The position numbers were made by a program, and so were the translations under genes. This document shows, in pieces, positions 27,530 through 35,131 of a DNA stretch of 35,131 nucleotides. The notes below the pieces were generated by a model. The model was not told where the DNA came from, searched no databases, and saw only the letters and a list, made by a program, of their open reading frames with translations. The number at the start of each line of letters is the position of its first letter. Within the stretch, counting starts at the first letter, position 1. The DNA is from Gallionella sp. (GTDB taxonomy: Bacteria; Pseudomonadota; Gammaproteobacteria; Burkholderiales; Gallionellaceae): NCBI GenBank assembly GCA_023259035.1, contig JAHFRA010000027.1:1-35131 (forward strand), in the 5' to 3' direction.

Positions 27530-28393
27530 ATGTTGGGTATCATCGGCGGCAGCGGCGTTTACAACATTGAGGGATTGCAGAATACCCGCTGGGTAAAGGC
27601 AACCTCTTCATTCGGCGAACCGTCGGACGAGGTTCTGGTTGGCGAACTGGCGGGGCAATCCATCGCGTTTCTGCCGCGCCACGGCAGGGGGCATCGCCTC
27701 CCGCCGTCGGAAATCAACTTTCGCGCCAACATCGATGCGCTCAAACGCCTCGGCGTGACCGACATCGTCTCGGTGAGCGCGGTGGGTTCGCTGCATGAAA
27801 GCCTTGCGCCGGGCATGTTTGTCATCGTCGACCAGTTCATCGACCGCACCTTTGCGCGCGAGAAGAGTTTCTTCGGCAGCGGGCTGGTCGCGCATGTCTC
27901 GATGGCGCATCCGGTGTGCCACCGTCTCGGCGATCATCTGTATGCGGCGGCGCAGCAGACCGGTATTCCGGTGGTGCGCGGCGGCACTTATCTGGTGATG
28001 GAAGGGCCGCAATTTTCCAGCCTCGCGGAATCGGAGCTGTACCGCTCCTGGAAATGCGATGTGATCGGCATGACCAACATGCCGGAAGCCAAGCTCGCGC
28101 GCGAGGCCGAGATTTGCTACGCCACTGTCGCGATGGTCACCGACTACGACTGCTGGCATCCCGACCACGACCATGTGACGGTGGACGCGATTGTGAAAGT
28201 GCTGCTGGAAAACGCCGACAAGGCTCGCGCGCTGGTGAAGAGCGTTGCGCCGCGTGTGCAGGGCGATGCGGCAGGCTGCCAATGCGGTTGCCGCAGCGTG
28301 TTGCAGTACGCCATCATCACCGCGCCGGAAGCGCGCGATGCGGCGATGCTGGAAAAATTGTCCGCTGTTGCCGGAAGAATGTTGAAAAAATAA
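27530..28393 (+). CDS. mtnP: S-methyl-5'-thioadenosine phosphorylase
   Basis: MtnP cleaves methylthioadenosine with phosphate to adenine and methylthioribose 1-phosphate. The 287-residue product shows IIGGSGVYNIEG, the phosphate-binding PRHGRGHRLPPSEINFRAN block, YLVMEGPQFSSLAESE, and GMTNMPEAKLAREAE followed by TDYDCWH. The Asp in DYDCW is the base-contacting residue expected for 6-amino purines. A strong ribosome binding site (GGAGG) precedes ATG 27530. The neighbours apt (for adenine) and mtnA (for methylthioribose 1-phosphate) use both products, which supports this assignment over purine nucleoside phosphorylase. Confidence 0.92.
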   Translation: MLGIIGGSGVYNIEGLQNTRWVKATSSFGEPSDEVLVGELAGQSIAFLPRHGRGHRLPPSEINFRANIDALKRLGVTDIVSVSAVGSLHESLAPGMFVIVDQFIDRTFAREKSFFGSGLVAHVSMAHPVCHRLGDHLYAAAQQTGIPVVRGGTYLVMEGPQFSSLAESELYRSWKCDVIGMTNMPEAKLAREAEICYATVAMVTDYDCWHPDHDHVTVDAIVKVLLENADKARALVKSVAPRVQGDAAGCQCGCRSVLQYAIITAPEARDAAMLEKLSAVAGRMLKK

Positions 28394-28420
28394 AACGTAC
28401 AAAACCACTGGGGAAACCAC

Positions 28421-28948
28421 ATGCCAATCAAATCCAGAATCCGCACCGTCCCGCATTACCCTCATCAGGGGATCATGTTCCGCGACATTACCACGCTGCT
28501 GAAAGACCCGGTCGGGCTGCGCGCCACGATCCACGAAATCATTAACCGCTACAAGGATATGAAAATCGACAAGGTGGCCGGTATCGAATCGCGCGGCTTC
28601 ATCGTCGGCACACCGGTCGCTTATGCGCTTGGCCTGGGCTTTGTGCCGATCCGCAAGAAAGGCAAGTTGCCCGCCGCCACGGTGGGGCGCGATTATGAAC
28701 TGGAATACGGCACCGACCGCATCGAGATCCATGTCGACGCGATCCAGAAAGGCGACCGCGTGCTGCTGGTGGATGACCTGATCGCCACCGGCGGAACCGC
28801 TGAAGCCGCCACCAAGCTGATCCAGGACATGGGCGGCATCGTCGTGGAATGCTGTTTCGTGATCGACCTGCCGGATATCGGCGGGCGTGCGCGGCTGGAG
28901 AAACTCGGCCATAAAGTTTTTGCGCTGTGCGAATTTGAGGGCGACTAG
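28421..28948 (+). CDS. apt: Adenine phosphoribosyltransferase
   Basis: Apt condenses adenine with PRPP to AMP. The 175-residue protein starts IKSRIRTVPHYPHQGIMFRD, continues with IESRGFIVGTPVAYALG, and has the PRPP motif VLLVDDLIATGGTAEA near residue 110. Its length is normal. It lies 27 bp after mtnP and 6 bp before mtnA, so it should recycle the adenine released by MtnP. Confidence 0.96.
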   Translation: MPIKSRIRTVPHYPHQGIMFRDITTLLKDPVGLRATIHEIINRYKDMKIDKVAGIESRGFIVGTPVAYALGLGFVPIRKKGKLPAATVGRDYELEYGTDRIEIHVDAIQKGDRVLLVDDLIATGGTAEAATKLIQDMGGIVVECCFVIDLPDIGGRARLEKLGHKVFALCEFEGD

Positions 28949-28954
28949 TTTGTT

Positions 28955-30034
28955 ATGAAAATCAACGGAACTCCTTTTCGCACCATCTGGCCCACCACCG
29001 ACAACATGGCGGTGGAGATCATCGACCAGACCAAGCTTCCGCATGTGTTTACCACATTGCGCCTGAACACGATGCGCGACGCCGAGCGTGCGATACGCGA
29101 TATGGAGGTGCGCGGTGCGCCGCTGATCGGCGTGACGGCGGCTTACGGGGTGGCGCTGGCGATGCGGGGCAATGCCTCGGATGCCGCGCTGGCGGAGGCT
29201 TGCAGCGTGCTGCTTGCCGCGCGTCCCACGGCGGTGAACCTGCGCTGGGGTGTGGAGCAGATGCGTTCGGTGCTTGCGCCGCTTGCGGCGGGCGAACGCG
29301 CCGCTGCGGCATGGCAGGAAGCAGCGCGCATTGCCGACGAGGACGTGGCGATCAATGCGGCCATCGGCAAGCATGGCAGCGCGATCATCCGCGCGATACA
29401 TCAGAAAAAAGACGGCACGGTCAATATCCTTACCCATTGCAACGCGGGCTGGCTGGCGACGGTGGACTGGGGTACCGCGCTGGCACCGGTCTATACTGCA
29501 TTCGATGCGGGTATCCCGCTGCATGTGTGGGTGGATGAGACCCGGCCGCGCAATCAGGGCGCCAGCCTGACAGCATGGGAACTCGGCCAGCACGGCGTGC
29601 CGCATACCGTGATCGTCGACAACGCGGGCGGGCACCTGATGCAGCACGGCATGGTGGACATGGCCATCGTCGGCTGTGACCGTGTCACGGCGCGCGGCGA
29701 TGCGTGCAACAAGATCGGCACTTATCTCAAGGCATTGGCGGCGCACGACAACGGCGTGCCGCTTTATGTGGCGCTGCCGACGCCGACGATAGACTGGACG
29801 CTGCAGGACGGCGTGAAGGAAATCCCCATCGAGGAACGCGCCGAGGAAGAAGTGACGCACATTTCCGGGCTGTGTGACGATGGTCAGGTGCGCACCGTAC
29901 AGGTCACCCCGAAGAGCTCGCGCGCCGCCAACTACGGCTTCGACGTGACCCCGGCACGGCTGGTGACCGGGTTGATTACCGAGCGCGGCGTAGTGGCGGC
30001 AAATGCCGAAGCGATGCGGGTGTTAATGACGTGA
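28955..30034 (+). CDS. mtnA: Methylthioribose-1-phosphate isomerase
   Basis: MtnA isomerises methylthioribose 1-phosphate to methylthioribulose 1-phosphate. The 359-residue product has the family's [17 protein letters not shown], the catalytic Cys in [12 protein letters not shown] (near 163), and the catalytic Asp in [20 protein letters not shown] (near 246). It is related to eIF2B subunits but the Cys/Asp pair marks the isomerase. It follows apt by 6 bp. Downstream no mtnB, mtnC or mtnD is present; a class II aldolase-dehydrogenase fusion takes that position. Confidence 0.94.
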   Translation: MKINGTPFRTIWPTTDNMAVEIIDQTKLPHVFTTLRLNTMRDAERAIRDMEVRGAPLIGVTAAYGVALAMRGNASDAALAEACSVLLAARPTAVNLRWGVEQMRSVLAPLAAGERAAAAWQEAARIADEDVAINAAIGKHGSAIIRAIHQKKDGTVNILTHCNAGWLATVDWGTALAPVYTAFDAGIPLHVWVDETRPRNQGASLTAWELGQHGVPHTVIVDNAGGHLMQHGMVDMAIVGCDRVTARGDACNKIGTYLKALAAHDNGVPLYVALPTPTIDWTLQDGVKEIPIEERAEEEVTHISGLCDDGQVRTVQVTPKSSRAANYGFDVTPARLVTGLITERGVVAANAEAMRVLMT

Positions 30035-30040
30035 GCCGAT

Positions 30041-30096
30041 GTAGCGTGCGCTGTGCGCACGGCCCTCGGTTTGATCGTGCGCACAGCGCACGCTAC
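30041..30096. repeat. Perfect 20-bp inverted repeat with 16-nt loop
   Basis: GTAGCGTGCGCTGTGCGCAC at 30041-30060 is the exact complement of 30077-30096. The hairpin sits in the gap between mtnA and the aldolase gene, 25 bp before the latter's start, and no T-run follows. It looks like a REP-type or processing hairpin within the operon. A related half-site may occur after ispD (GTAGGGTGGGCACG). Confidence 0.85.
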
Positions 30097-30121
30097 GTTG
30101 ACTCTTAATTCAGGAATAGCA

Positions 30122-32107
30122 ATGAAAAACCTTTGGAACGATACAGAAGCAGGCAAGCAGCAGGGAGTTTTGGCGGAGCGCGTTTATTCGTCGCGTCTGC
30201 TCGGCGCGAATCCGGCGCTGGTGTTGCACGGCGGCGGCAACACCTCGGTCAAGGATGTGTGGAAGAACATCTTCGGCGAAGACGAGGCGACGCTGTTCGT
30301 GAAGGGTAGCGGCTCCGACCTGATCTCGATCGAGCGCAAGGATTTCGTGCCGGTACGCCTCGATGCGATGCTGAAACTGTCGCGCCTGGAAAAGTTATCC
30401 GACATGGAGATGGCGCGCGAGCTCAAGCTGGCGACGCTTGACCCGACCTCGCCCGCGCCGTCGGTCGAAGCCATCCTGCATGCGCTGATTCCGCACCGCT
30501 TCGTCGATCACACCCATGCCGACGCGATCGTGACGATCACCAACACCGCGTCGGGCGAGGCGCGTATCCGCGAGCTGTTCGGCGACGAGGTCATCGTGCT
30601 GCCCTACGTGATGCCCGGCTTCGATCTGGCCAAGTTGTGCGCCGAGGTGTTCCCCAAACAGGCTACGCCGCGCACCATCGGCATGGTGCTGATGAACCAC
30701 GGCATCTTCAGCTTCGGCGACACCGCGAAACAATCCTACGACCGCATGATCGACTTGGTCGGTCGCGCCGAGAATTATCTGGAAAAGAACGCACCGTTAA
30801 CGCCAGCAGCCAACATTACACTAGGCACCGACTGGCCGGCTGTGCCGGGATTGAGAAAAAAAGTTTCCGCTGCCGCCGGTTTCCCGATGCTGTTGCGCAG
30901 CAACACCAGCAACAGCACGCTGGCCTTCGCGCGCCAGCCGAACATCGCGGCTATCTCGCAACGCGGCCCGGCCACGCCGGATCACATCATCCGCACCAAA
31001 CGCCTGCCGCTGCTCGGGCGCGATGTCGATGCCTATGTGCAGGCCTACAAAAATTATTTCGACAAGAATTCCAAAGCTGCCCAATCGTTACAGACAAATA
31101 AGCCGCCGTTGACGATGCTCGACCCCGCGCCGCGCGTCATCATCGACCCGGAGTTCGGTTTGATTGGCGCAGGCCGTTCGGCGCGCGACACGCAGATCAT
31201 CGAGGATATCTATCTGCGCACCCAGGACATCATTCTGCGCGGCGAGATGCTGGGCGGCTATCAGGCGCTGGGCGAAGCCGATCTGTTCTGCATGGAATAC
31301 TGGGATCTCGAACAGGCCAAGCTGAAAAAAGCCGGCGCGCCGAAAGCCTTTGCCGGTGAGGTCGCGCTGGTGACCGGCGCGGCATCCGGCATCGGCAAGG
31401 CCTGCGTGCAGGCCTTCCTGGATCGCGGTGCGGCGGTGGTCGGAGTGGACATCAATCCGGCAGTCGAATCGCTGTACGGCGAACGCGCCGACTACCTGGG
31501 CATCACGGCAGACCTGACTTCCGTAGCGGCGATCAAGGCGCTGCTGGAGAACACCATCCGCCATTACGGCGGGCTGGACATGCTGGTGCTGAACGCCGGC
31601 ATCTTTCCCGGCGGCAAGAAGATTAGCGCGCTGGCCGACGACGAATGGCGCAAGGTGATGTCGATCAATCTGGATTCCAATCTGACGCTCATGCGCGAAG
31701 CGCACCCGTTGCTGAAGGCCGCGCCGAAGTATGGCCGGGTGGTGGTGATCGGCTCGAAGAACGTCCCGGCTCCCGGTCCTGGCGCATCGGCCTATTCCGC
31801 GTCGAAGGCGGCGCTGACGCAGCTTGCCCGCGTCGCCGCGCTGGAGTGGGGCAATGACGCGATCCGGATCAACCTGGTTCACCCGAATGCGGTGTTCGAC
31901 ACCGGCATCTGGACTCCGGAAGTGCTGTTACAGCGCGCTACCCATTACGGCATGACGGTCGACGAATACAAGCGCAACAACGTGCTGCACGAAGAAGTCA
32001 GCAGCAAGGATGTCGCGGAACTCACCGCAGAAATGTGCGGCGTGCTGTTCTCTAAGATCACCGGTGCGCAGATTCCGATCGATGGCGGCAACGACCGGGT
32101 GATCTGA
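30122..32107 (+). CDS. Bifunctional class II aldolase / short-chain dehydrogenase
   Basis: The 661-residue fusion has a class II aldolase half (residues about 1-400; VLHGGGNTSVKD, the metal ligand pair DHTHADAIV, and a further His in MNHGIFSFG) and a short-chain dehydrogenase half (about 412-661; NAD site VTGAASGIGKA, NAGIFPGG, catalytic YSASK near 557). I start at ATG 30122, which gives the family N-terminus MKNLWND; the frame is open upstream to 30053 through the hairpin. Relatives are annotated as rhamnulose-1-phosphate aldolase/dehydrogenase. Placement after mtnP-apt-mtnA suggests instead cleavage of methylthioribulose 1-phosphate to DHAP and a methylthio-aldehyde, processed by the fused dehydrogenase. 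The fold is sure, the substrate inferred. Confidence 0.88.
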   Translation: MKNLWNDTEAGKQQGVLAERVYSSRLLGANPALVLHGGGNTSVKDVWKNIFGEDEATLFVKGSGSDLISIERKDFVPVRLDAMLKLSRLEKLSDMEMARELKLATLDPTSPAPSVEAILHALIPHRFVDHTHADAIVTITNTASGEARIRELFGDEVIVLPYVMPGFDLAKLCAEVFPKQATPRTIGMVLMNHGIFSFGDTAKQSYDRMIDLVGRAENYLEKNAPLTPAANITLGTDWPAVPGLRKKVSAAAGFPMLLRSNTSNSTLAFARQPNIAAISQRGPATPDHIIRTKRLPLLGRDVDAYVQAYKNYFDKNSKAAQSLQTNKPPLTMLDPAPRVIIDPEFGLIGAGRSARDTQIIEDIYLRTQDIILRGEMLGGYQALGEADLFCMEYWDLEQAKLKKAGAPKAFAGEVALVTGAASGIGKACVQAFLDRGAAVVGVDINPAVESLYGERADYLGITADLTSVAAIKALLENTIRHYGGLDMLVLNAGIFPGGKKISALADDEWRKVMSINLDSNLTLMREAHPLLKAAPKYGRVVVIGSKNVPAPGPGASAYSASKAALTQLARVAALEWGNDAIRINLVHPNAVFDTGIWTPEVLLQRATHYGMTVDEYKRNNVLHEEVSSKDVAELTAEMCGVLFSKITGAQIPIDGGNDRVI

Positions 32108-32135
32108 ACCCAAGTGAGAAGAGTATCGACACGAA

Positions 32136-32282
32136 ATGAAACGCGCCAAGAAAACACCCAATCCTGCGCCGCGCAATCCGCTGGTCGCTGCTGCTAAATC
32201 CAGAAAAGCGGGCGCGCATGGCAAGAGCGAAAAAGCCTTGCGGCGCGAAGAGAAAATGAAGAGATCAAAAGACTGTCCTTAG
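32136..32282 (+). CDS. 48-residue basic protein
   Basis: ATG 32136 opens a frame reading KKTPNPAPRNPLVAAAKSRK, then AGAHGKSEKALRREEKMK. This motif (NPAPRNPLV...KAGAHGKSEKA) recurs, as I recall, in small uncharacterised betaproteobacterial proteins, which is why I call it despite its size. It is highly basic, without a signal peptide. It starts 28 bp after the aldolase-dehydrogenase gene and may be its last operon member. The function is unknown; nucleic-acid or ribosome contact is a guess from charge. Confidence 0.65.
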   Translation: MKRAKKTPNPAPRNPLVAAAKSRKAGAHGKSEKALRREEKMKRSKDCP

Positions 32283-32479
32283 GTCTTCCGAAATCAGCCA
32301 TCCGCTAGAACTCCATTTGGGATATTCTATAAAAGCGGAATGCGCTGCATCAAGCTATTATCGAATATCGTTCTTTGAACTTGAATCCGCGCTTTAATGG
32401 GGGATGACTGCGGAAAGAGGTTGCGAGAGGCGGCGTATTGCTTTAAAGGTAGACGGATTGTGAACCGGGAGAATTAACC

Positions 32480-34669
32480 ATGAAACTGCCTAAGCCTGAA
32501 GCGGGAGATTTCTGGGGTGGCCTTGCCGCGATGCTTGTCGCGCTACCTTCGGCGATTGCCTTCGGCGTTACCATCTATTCACCGCTTGGTGCTTCCTACG
32601 CGGCGCAGGGTGCTCTGGCCGGCATTCTCGGCGTGACCGCCCTCGGTCTTATCGCACCGGCACTGGGTGGCACCAACCGGCTCATCACTGCTCCGTGCGC
32701 CCCCGCAGCGGCGGTGCTGGCGGCGTTTGCGCTCGAGTCAATGCACAATGGCGGCAACCTGCAGACAGTGATACTGATGCTATCGGTACTGGGGCTGATG
32801 GCGGGGCTGTTGCAGATATTTTTCGGCGTGGTGCGCCTCGGGCGGCTGATCGAATACATGCCTTATCCGGTGGTCAGCGGCTATCTGTCGGGCGTCGGTC
32901 TTTACATCATCGCCGGACAGGTGCCTAAATTTCTCGGCGTTCCCAAGAATATGCATTTCTGGGAGTCGCTCGCTTCGCCAGCGGCGTGGCAATGGCAGGG
33001 CATGGTCGTCGGCGCGGTGACTATCGCCGTGATGCTCGGTGCACCGCACGTCACCAAACTGGTGCCGGCGGCGATTCTCGGGTTGTTGGCGGGAGTGCTC
33101 GCCTATTTCGGGCTCGGGTTGGCGGATCCGGCACTGCTCACGCTTGAAGGTAATCTGTTCGTCGTCGGATCGCTCGGCGGTGGCGGCAGTTTTACCGATG
33201 CCATGGCGGTTCGCTGGCACGCCATCGGCGGAATCGGTTTCGATCAGATCATGCATATTGCAGTCCCCGCGCTGACGCTGGCCGTGCTGCTTTCCATCGA
33301 CACGCTGAAGACCTGCGTGGTGCTCGATGCATTGACGCGCTCGCGCCACAAATCAAACCGCGAGTTGATCGGCCAGGGCCTTGGAAATGTGGCTTCCGCC
33401 GTGATCGGCGGCATCCCCGGCGCCGGGACGATGGGCGCGACGCTGGTCAATATTTCCAGCGGCGCGGTGAGCCGGTACTCGGGTGTCTTCGAGGGTGTGC
33501 TGGCATTGATCGCTTTTCTGGTGCTCGGCGCGTTGATCTCCTGGGTGCCGGTGGCGGCGCTCGCCGCAATTCTGATGGTCATCGGCGTGCGCATGATCGA
33601 CCGCCACAGCTTCCAGTTCCTCAAGCAACGCTCCACGATACTCGACTTTGCCGTCATCGCCGCCGTTGTCACCACGGCGCTGACCGTCAGCCTGATCGCG
33701 GCGTCGGGTATCGGCATCGTGCTTGCAGTGCTCCTGTTCATCCGCGAGCAGATCGGCGGCACTGTCGTGCGCCGCAAGCTTCGTTGCAACGAGACTTTTT
33801 CGAAACGCGTGCGCACACATGAAGAAATGGAAGTTCTCATGGCGAGTGGCGAGCGCGGTGTTGTCATCGAGCTTCAGGGCAGCCTGTTTTTCGGCACCAC
33901 CAATCAGCTTTATACGGCGCTGGAGCCGGAGCTGAAGACACGGGATTATGTCATTCTCGACATGCGCCGCGTGCAGTCTGTCGATGTCACCGCCGCCCAC
34001 ATGCTGGATCAGGTCAAGGATATGCTTGCCGAGCATCACGGTTTCCTGATCTTCAGCCAATTGCCGCAGAACCTGCCTTCGGGTCGCGACATGCAGCAGT
34101 ATTTTGACCAGGTCGGACTGACACCCTACAAGAGTTCGGCACGCGTGTTTGGCGAACTTGACGAGGCGCTGGAGTGGGTCGAGGATCGTATCCTCAAGGA
34201 CGCGATGTGCGAGCTTGGCGAGCAAGAAACACTTGCCCTCAACGAGATCGAACTGTTCAAGGGCCGCAAAGCGGAAACGCTTGCTGCACTGGAGCAGTGC
34301 ATGGAAAAACGTTCCTACAAGGCGGGCGACAAAATCTTCAAGCGTGGTGACACCGGCGACGAACTTTTCCTGATCCGCAAGGGTGCAGCGCGCATCATGC
34401 TGCCACTTTCAGAAAAGCAGAGCCACCACCTTGGCACTTTTGGTCGGGGAGCTTTCTTTGGTGAAATGGCTTTCCTCGACGGCGATGTACGCTCCGCCGA
34501 TGCGGTAGCATTTTCCGATACCGAACTCTATGTGCTTTCGCGCAAGACTTTCGACGCGGTGGCCGAAGATCACAAAAAGCTCGCACTCGGCCTCATGGAG
34601 GGTCTCGCCAGCGTACTCGCGAGCCGGTTGCGCTATACGAATGCGGAATTGCGGGTACTGGAATCCTAG
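32480..34669 (+). CDS. SulP family anion transporter with STAS and cyclic-nucleotide-binding domains
   Basis: This 729-residue inner-membrane protein begins with the SulP core (GGLAAMLVALPSAIAFGVTI; later NRLITAPCAPAAAV and YMPYPVVSGYLSGVGLYII), about 12-14 helices up to residue 425. A STAS domain follows (about 440-565; VVIELQGSLFFGTTNQLYTA, VILDMRRVQSVDVTAAHML). A Crp-like cNMP-binding domain ends the protein (about 600-725; AGDKIFKRGDTGDELFLI, FGEMAFLDGDVRSA). SulP proteins carry sulfate, bicarbonate or similar anions; the substrate here is unknown. The cNMP domain suggests nucleotide control of transport. GGGAGAA precedes ATG 32480. It is probably a single-gene unit. Confidence 0.88.
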   Translation: MKLPKPEAGDFWGGLAAMLVALPSAIAFGVTIYSPLGASYAAQGALAGILGVTALGLIAPALGGTNRLITAPCAPAAAVLAAFALESMHNGGNLQTVILMLSVLGLMAGLLQIFFGVVRLGRLIEYMPYPVVSGYLSGVGLYIIAGQVPKFLGVPKNMHFWESLASPAAWQWQGMVVGAVTIAVMLGAPHVTKLVPAAILGLLAGVLAYFGLGLADPALLTLEGNLFVVGSLGGGGSFTDAMAVRWHAIGGIGFDQIMHIAVPALTLAVLLSIDTLKTCVVLDALTRSRHKSNRELIGQGLGNVASAVIGGIPGAGTMGATLVNISSGAVSRYSGVFEGVLALIAFLVLGALISWVPVAALAAILMVIGVRMIDRHSFQFLKQRSTILDFAVIAAVVTTALTVSLIAASGIGIVLAVLLFIREQIGGTVVRRKLRCNETFSKRVRTHEEMEVLMASGERGVVIELQGSLFFGTTNQLYTALEPELKTRDYVILDMRRVQSVDVTAAHMLDQVKDMLAEHHGFLIFSQLPQNLPSGRDMQQYFDQVGLTPYKSSARVFGELDEALEWVEDRILKDAMCELGEQETLALNEIELFKGRKAETLAALEQCMEKRSYKAGDKIFKRGDTGDELFLIRKGAARIMLPLSEKQSHHLGTFGRGAFFGEMAFLDGDVRSADAVAFSDTELYVLSRKTFDAVAEDHKKLALGLMEGLASVLASRLRYTNAELRVLES

Positions 34670-34697
34670 CACGGGATAGTTGGGTAGGGCTGACAGC

Positions 34698-34749
34698 ATG
34701 GGCTGTGGTGACCTTCCCTCGGTATGGGCTGTGGTGACCTTCCCTCGGT
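34698..34749. repeat. 26-bp tandem duplication
   Basis: Two exact adjacent copies of a unit starting ATGGGCTGTGGTGACCTTCC lie between the SulP gene and the IS3 remnant. They are close to where the insertion sequence's outer end should be and may be a product of its insertion or of replication slippage. Confidence 0.6.
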
Positions 34750-34773
34750 TTTTCGTCTTCCGAGCATTGGAGT

Positions 34774-35025
34774 TCATGCTATCAGTTTTTCCTGTTGCCC
34801 AGCGGTGAGCCAGTCACCCAAGAACTGCATCGGTGACTTGTAGTCCAGCGTCGAGTGCAGGCGCCTCCGGTTGTAAAACACCTCGATGTATTCAAACGCC
34901 GTTTCCGTCACCTCGTCCCGCGTCTCGAAGCGTTCGCCGTACACCCGCTCGTTTTTGAAGCCGCCAAACCAGCTCTCGGTCGGCGCGTTATCCCGGCAGT
35001 TTCCCTTGCGGTGTTGGCGCCGAAA
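34774..35025 (-). pseudogene. IS3-family transposase OrfB, C-terminal remnant
   Basis: The frame reads HRKGNCRDNAPTESWFGGFK, then NERVYGERF, EYIEVFYNRRRLHSTLDYKS and PMQFLGDWL. It includes the last catalytic Glu (TES) of the DDE integrase core and the typical NRRRxHSxLxYxSP end. The first two Asp and the rest of the protein are absent: beyond about 35025 the sequence changes to an IS21-like end. It is therefore a truncated, non-functional copy. Confidence 0.8.
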
Positions 35026-35030
35026 GAAAT

Positions 35031-35100
35031 GTGATCACCTGTACCGATTGAATTCTGACCAGGCAATAGATAGCGTAGCGTACTACGCGGCTGTGGATAA
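35031..35100. mobile_element. IS21-like insertion-sequence end interrupting the IS3 remnant
   Basis: This segment is similar over about 70 bp to 17958-18027 (CACCTGTACCGATTGAATTC, TGACC, GTACTACGCG). It begins right where the IS3 transposase frame is lost, so it probably inserted into it. The rest of the element lies beyond the window, so intactness is unknown. Confidence 0.5.
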
Positions 35101-35131
35101 GTCGACCAGACTATGATTGGTATATTGACCT

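Noticed and set aside
27608..29860. 750-residue minus-strand frame across mtnP-apt-mtnA
   Set aside because: His/Arg-rich antisense reading of three well-recognised genes, without signal, motifs or ribosome binding site.

Overview
The window reads as chromosomal DNA of a betaproteobacterium. It most resembles the Gallionella/Sideroxydans group of Nitrosomonadales; this rests on gene families, gene order and moderately high GC, not on any search. Housekeeping blocks alternate with repeat-rich accessory DNA.

Layout. (1) 1-4543, minus strand: a two-gene unit. An AMIN-TPR-beta-barrel outer-membrane protein is followed by a very long FecR-domain protein with a Lys/Glu-rich linker, a collagen-like Gly-X-Y tract and a Cys-rich array of 20-residue repeats that runs off the left edge. 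(2) 4562-5301, minus: a decayed AbrB/PIN toxin-antitoxin pair. (3) 5370-12163: mfd (minus), divergent from ispD-ispF-tsaB-rimI-udg (plus). Palindromic repeat elements are translated inside mfd and udg and at the end of rimI. (4) 12514-16513: accessory genes, comprising an outer-membrane barrel, a small Cys/His protein, an AT-rich helix-hairpin-helix gene, a Met-rich Spy-like protein and a MipA/OmpV porin fused downstream of a fragment of the small-protein family. (5) 16743-20160: a 3.2-kb island-like segment bounded by 154-bp direct repeats that contain the 3' half and terminator of tRNA-Lys(CTT). Inside are two copies of a G-rich ~290-bp repeat flanking three small secreted-protein genes, plus a ferritin-like gene. 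(6) 20389-25040: an anchored urea/amide-type binding protein whose membrane anchor is a hexanucleotide microsatellite encoding (Val-Leu)14, translationally coupled to a Cache-HAMP-PAS-PAS-GGDEF-EAL protein. (7) 25092-32107: lplT (minus), divergent from alr-mtnP-apt-mtnA and a class II aldolase/short-chain dehydrogenase fusion. (8) 32136-35131: a small basic protein, a SulP-STAS-cNMP transporter, and IS3/IS21-like remnants.

How the genes work together. ispD and ispF are successive-branch enzymes of MEP isoprenoid synthesis. tsaB and rimI are a common neighbour pair. mtnP, apt, mtnA and the aldolase-dehydrogenase fusion suggest a compact methylthioadenosine salvage route: phosphorolysis, adenine recovery, isomerisation, then possibly aldol cleavage to DHAP plus a methylthio-aldehyde that the fused dehydrogenase could process. 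The binding protein and the GGDEF/EAL protein look like a ligand-to-c-di-GMP signalling pair. The FecR/collagen protein and the barrel protein look like a surface protein and its possible outer-membrane partner. Functional proposals are inferences from motifs and order.
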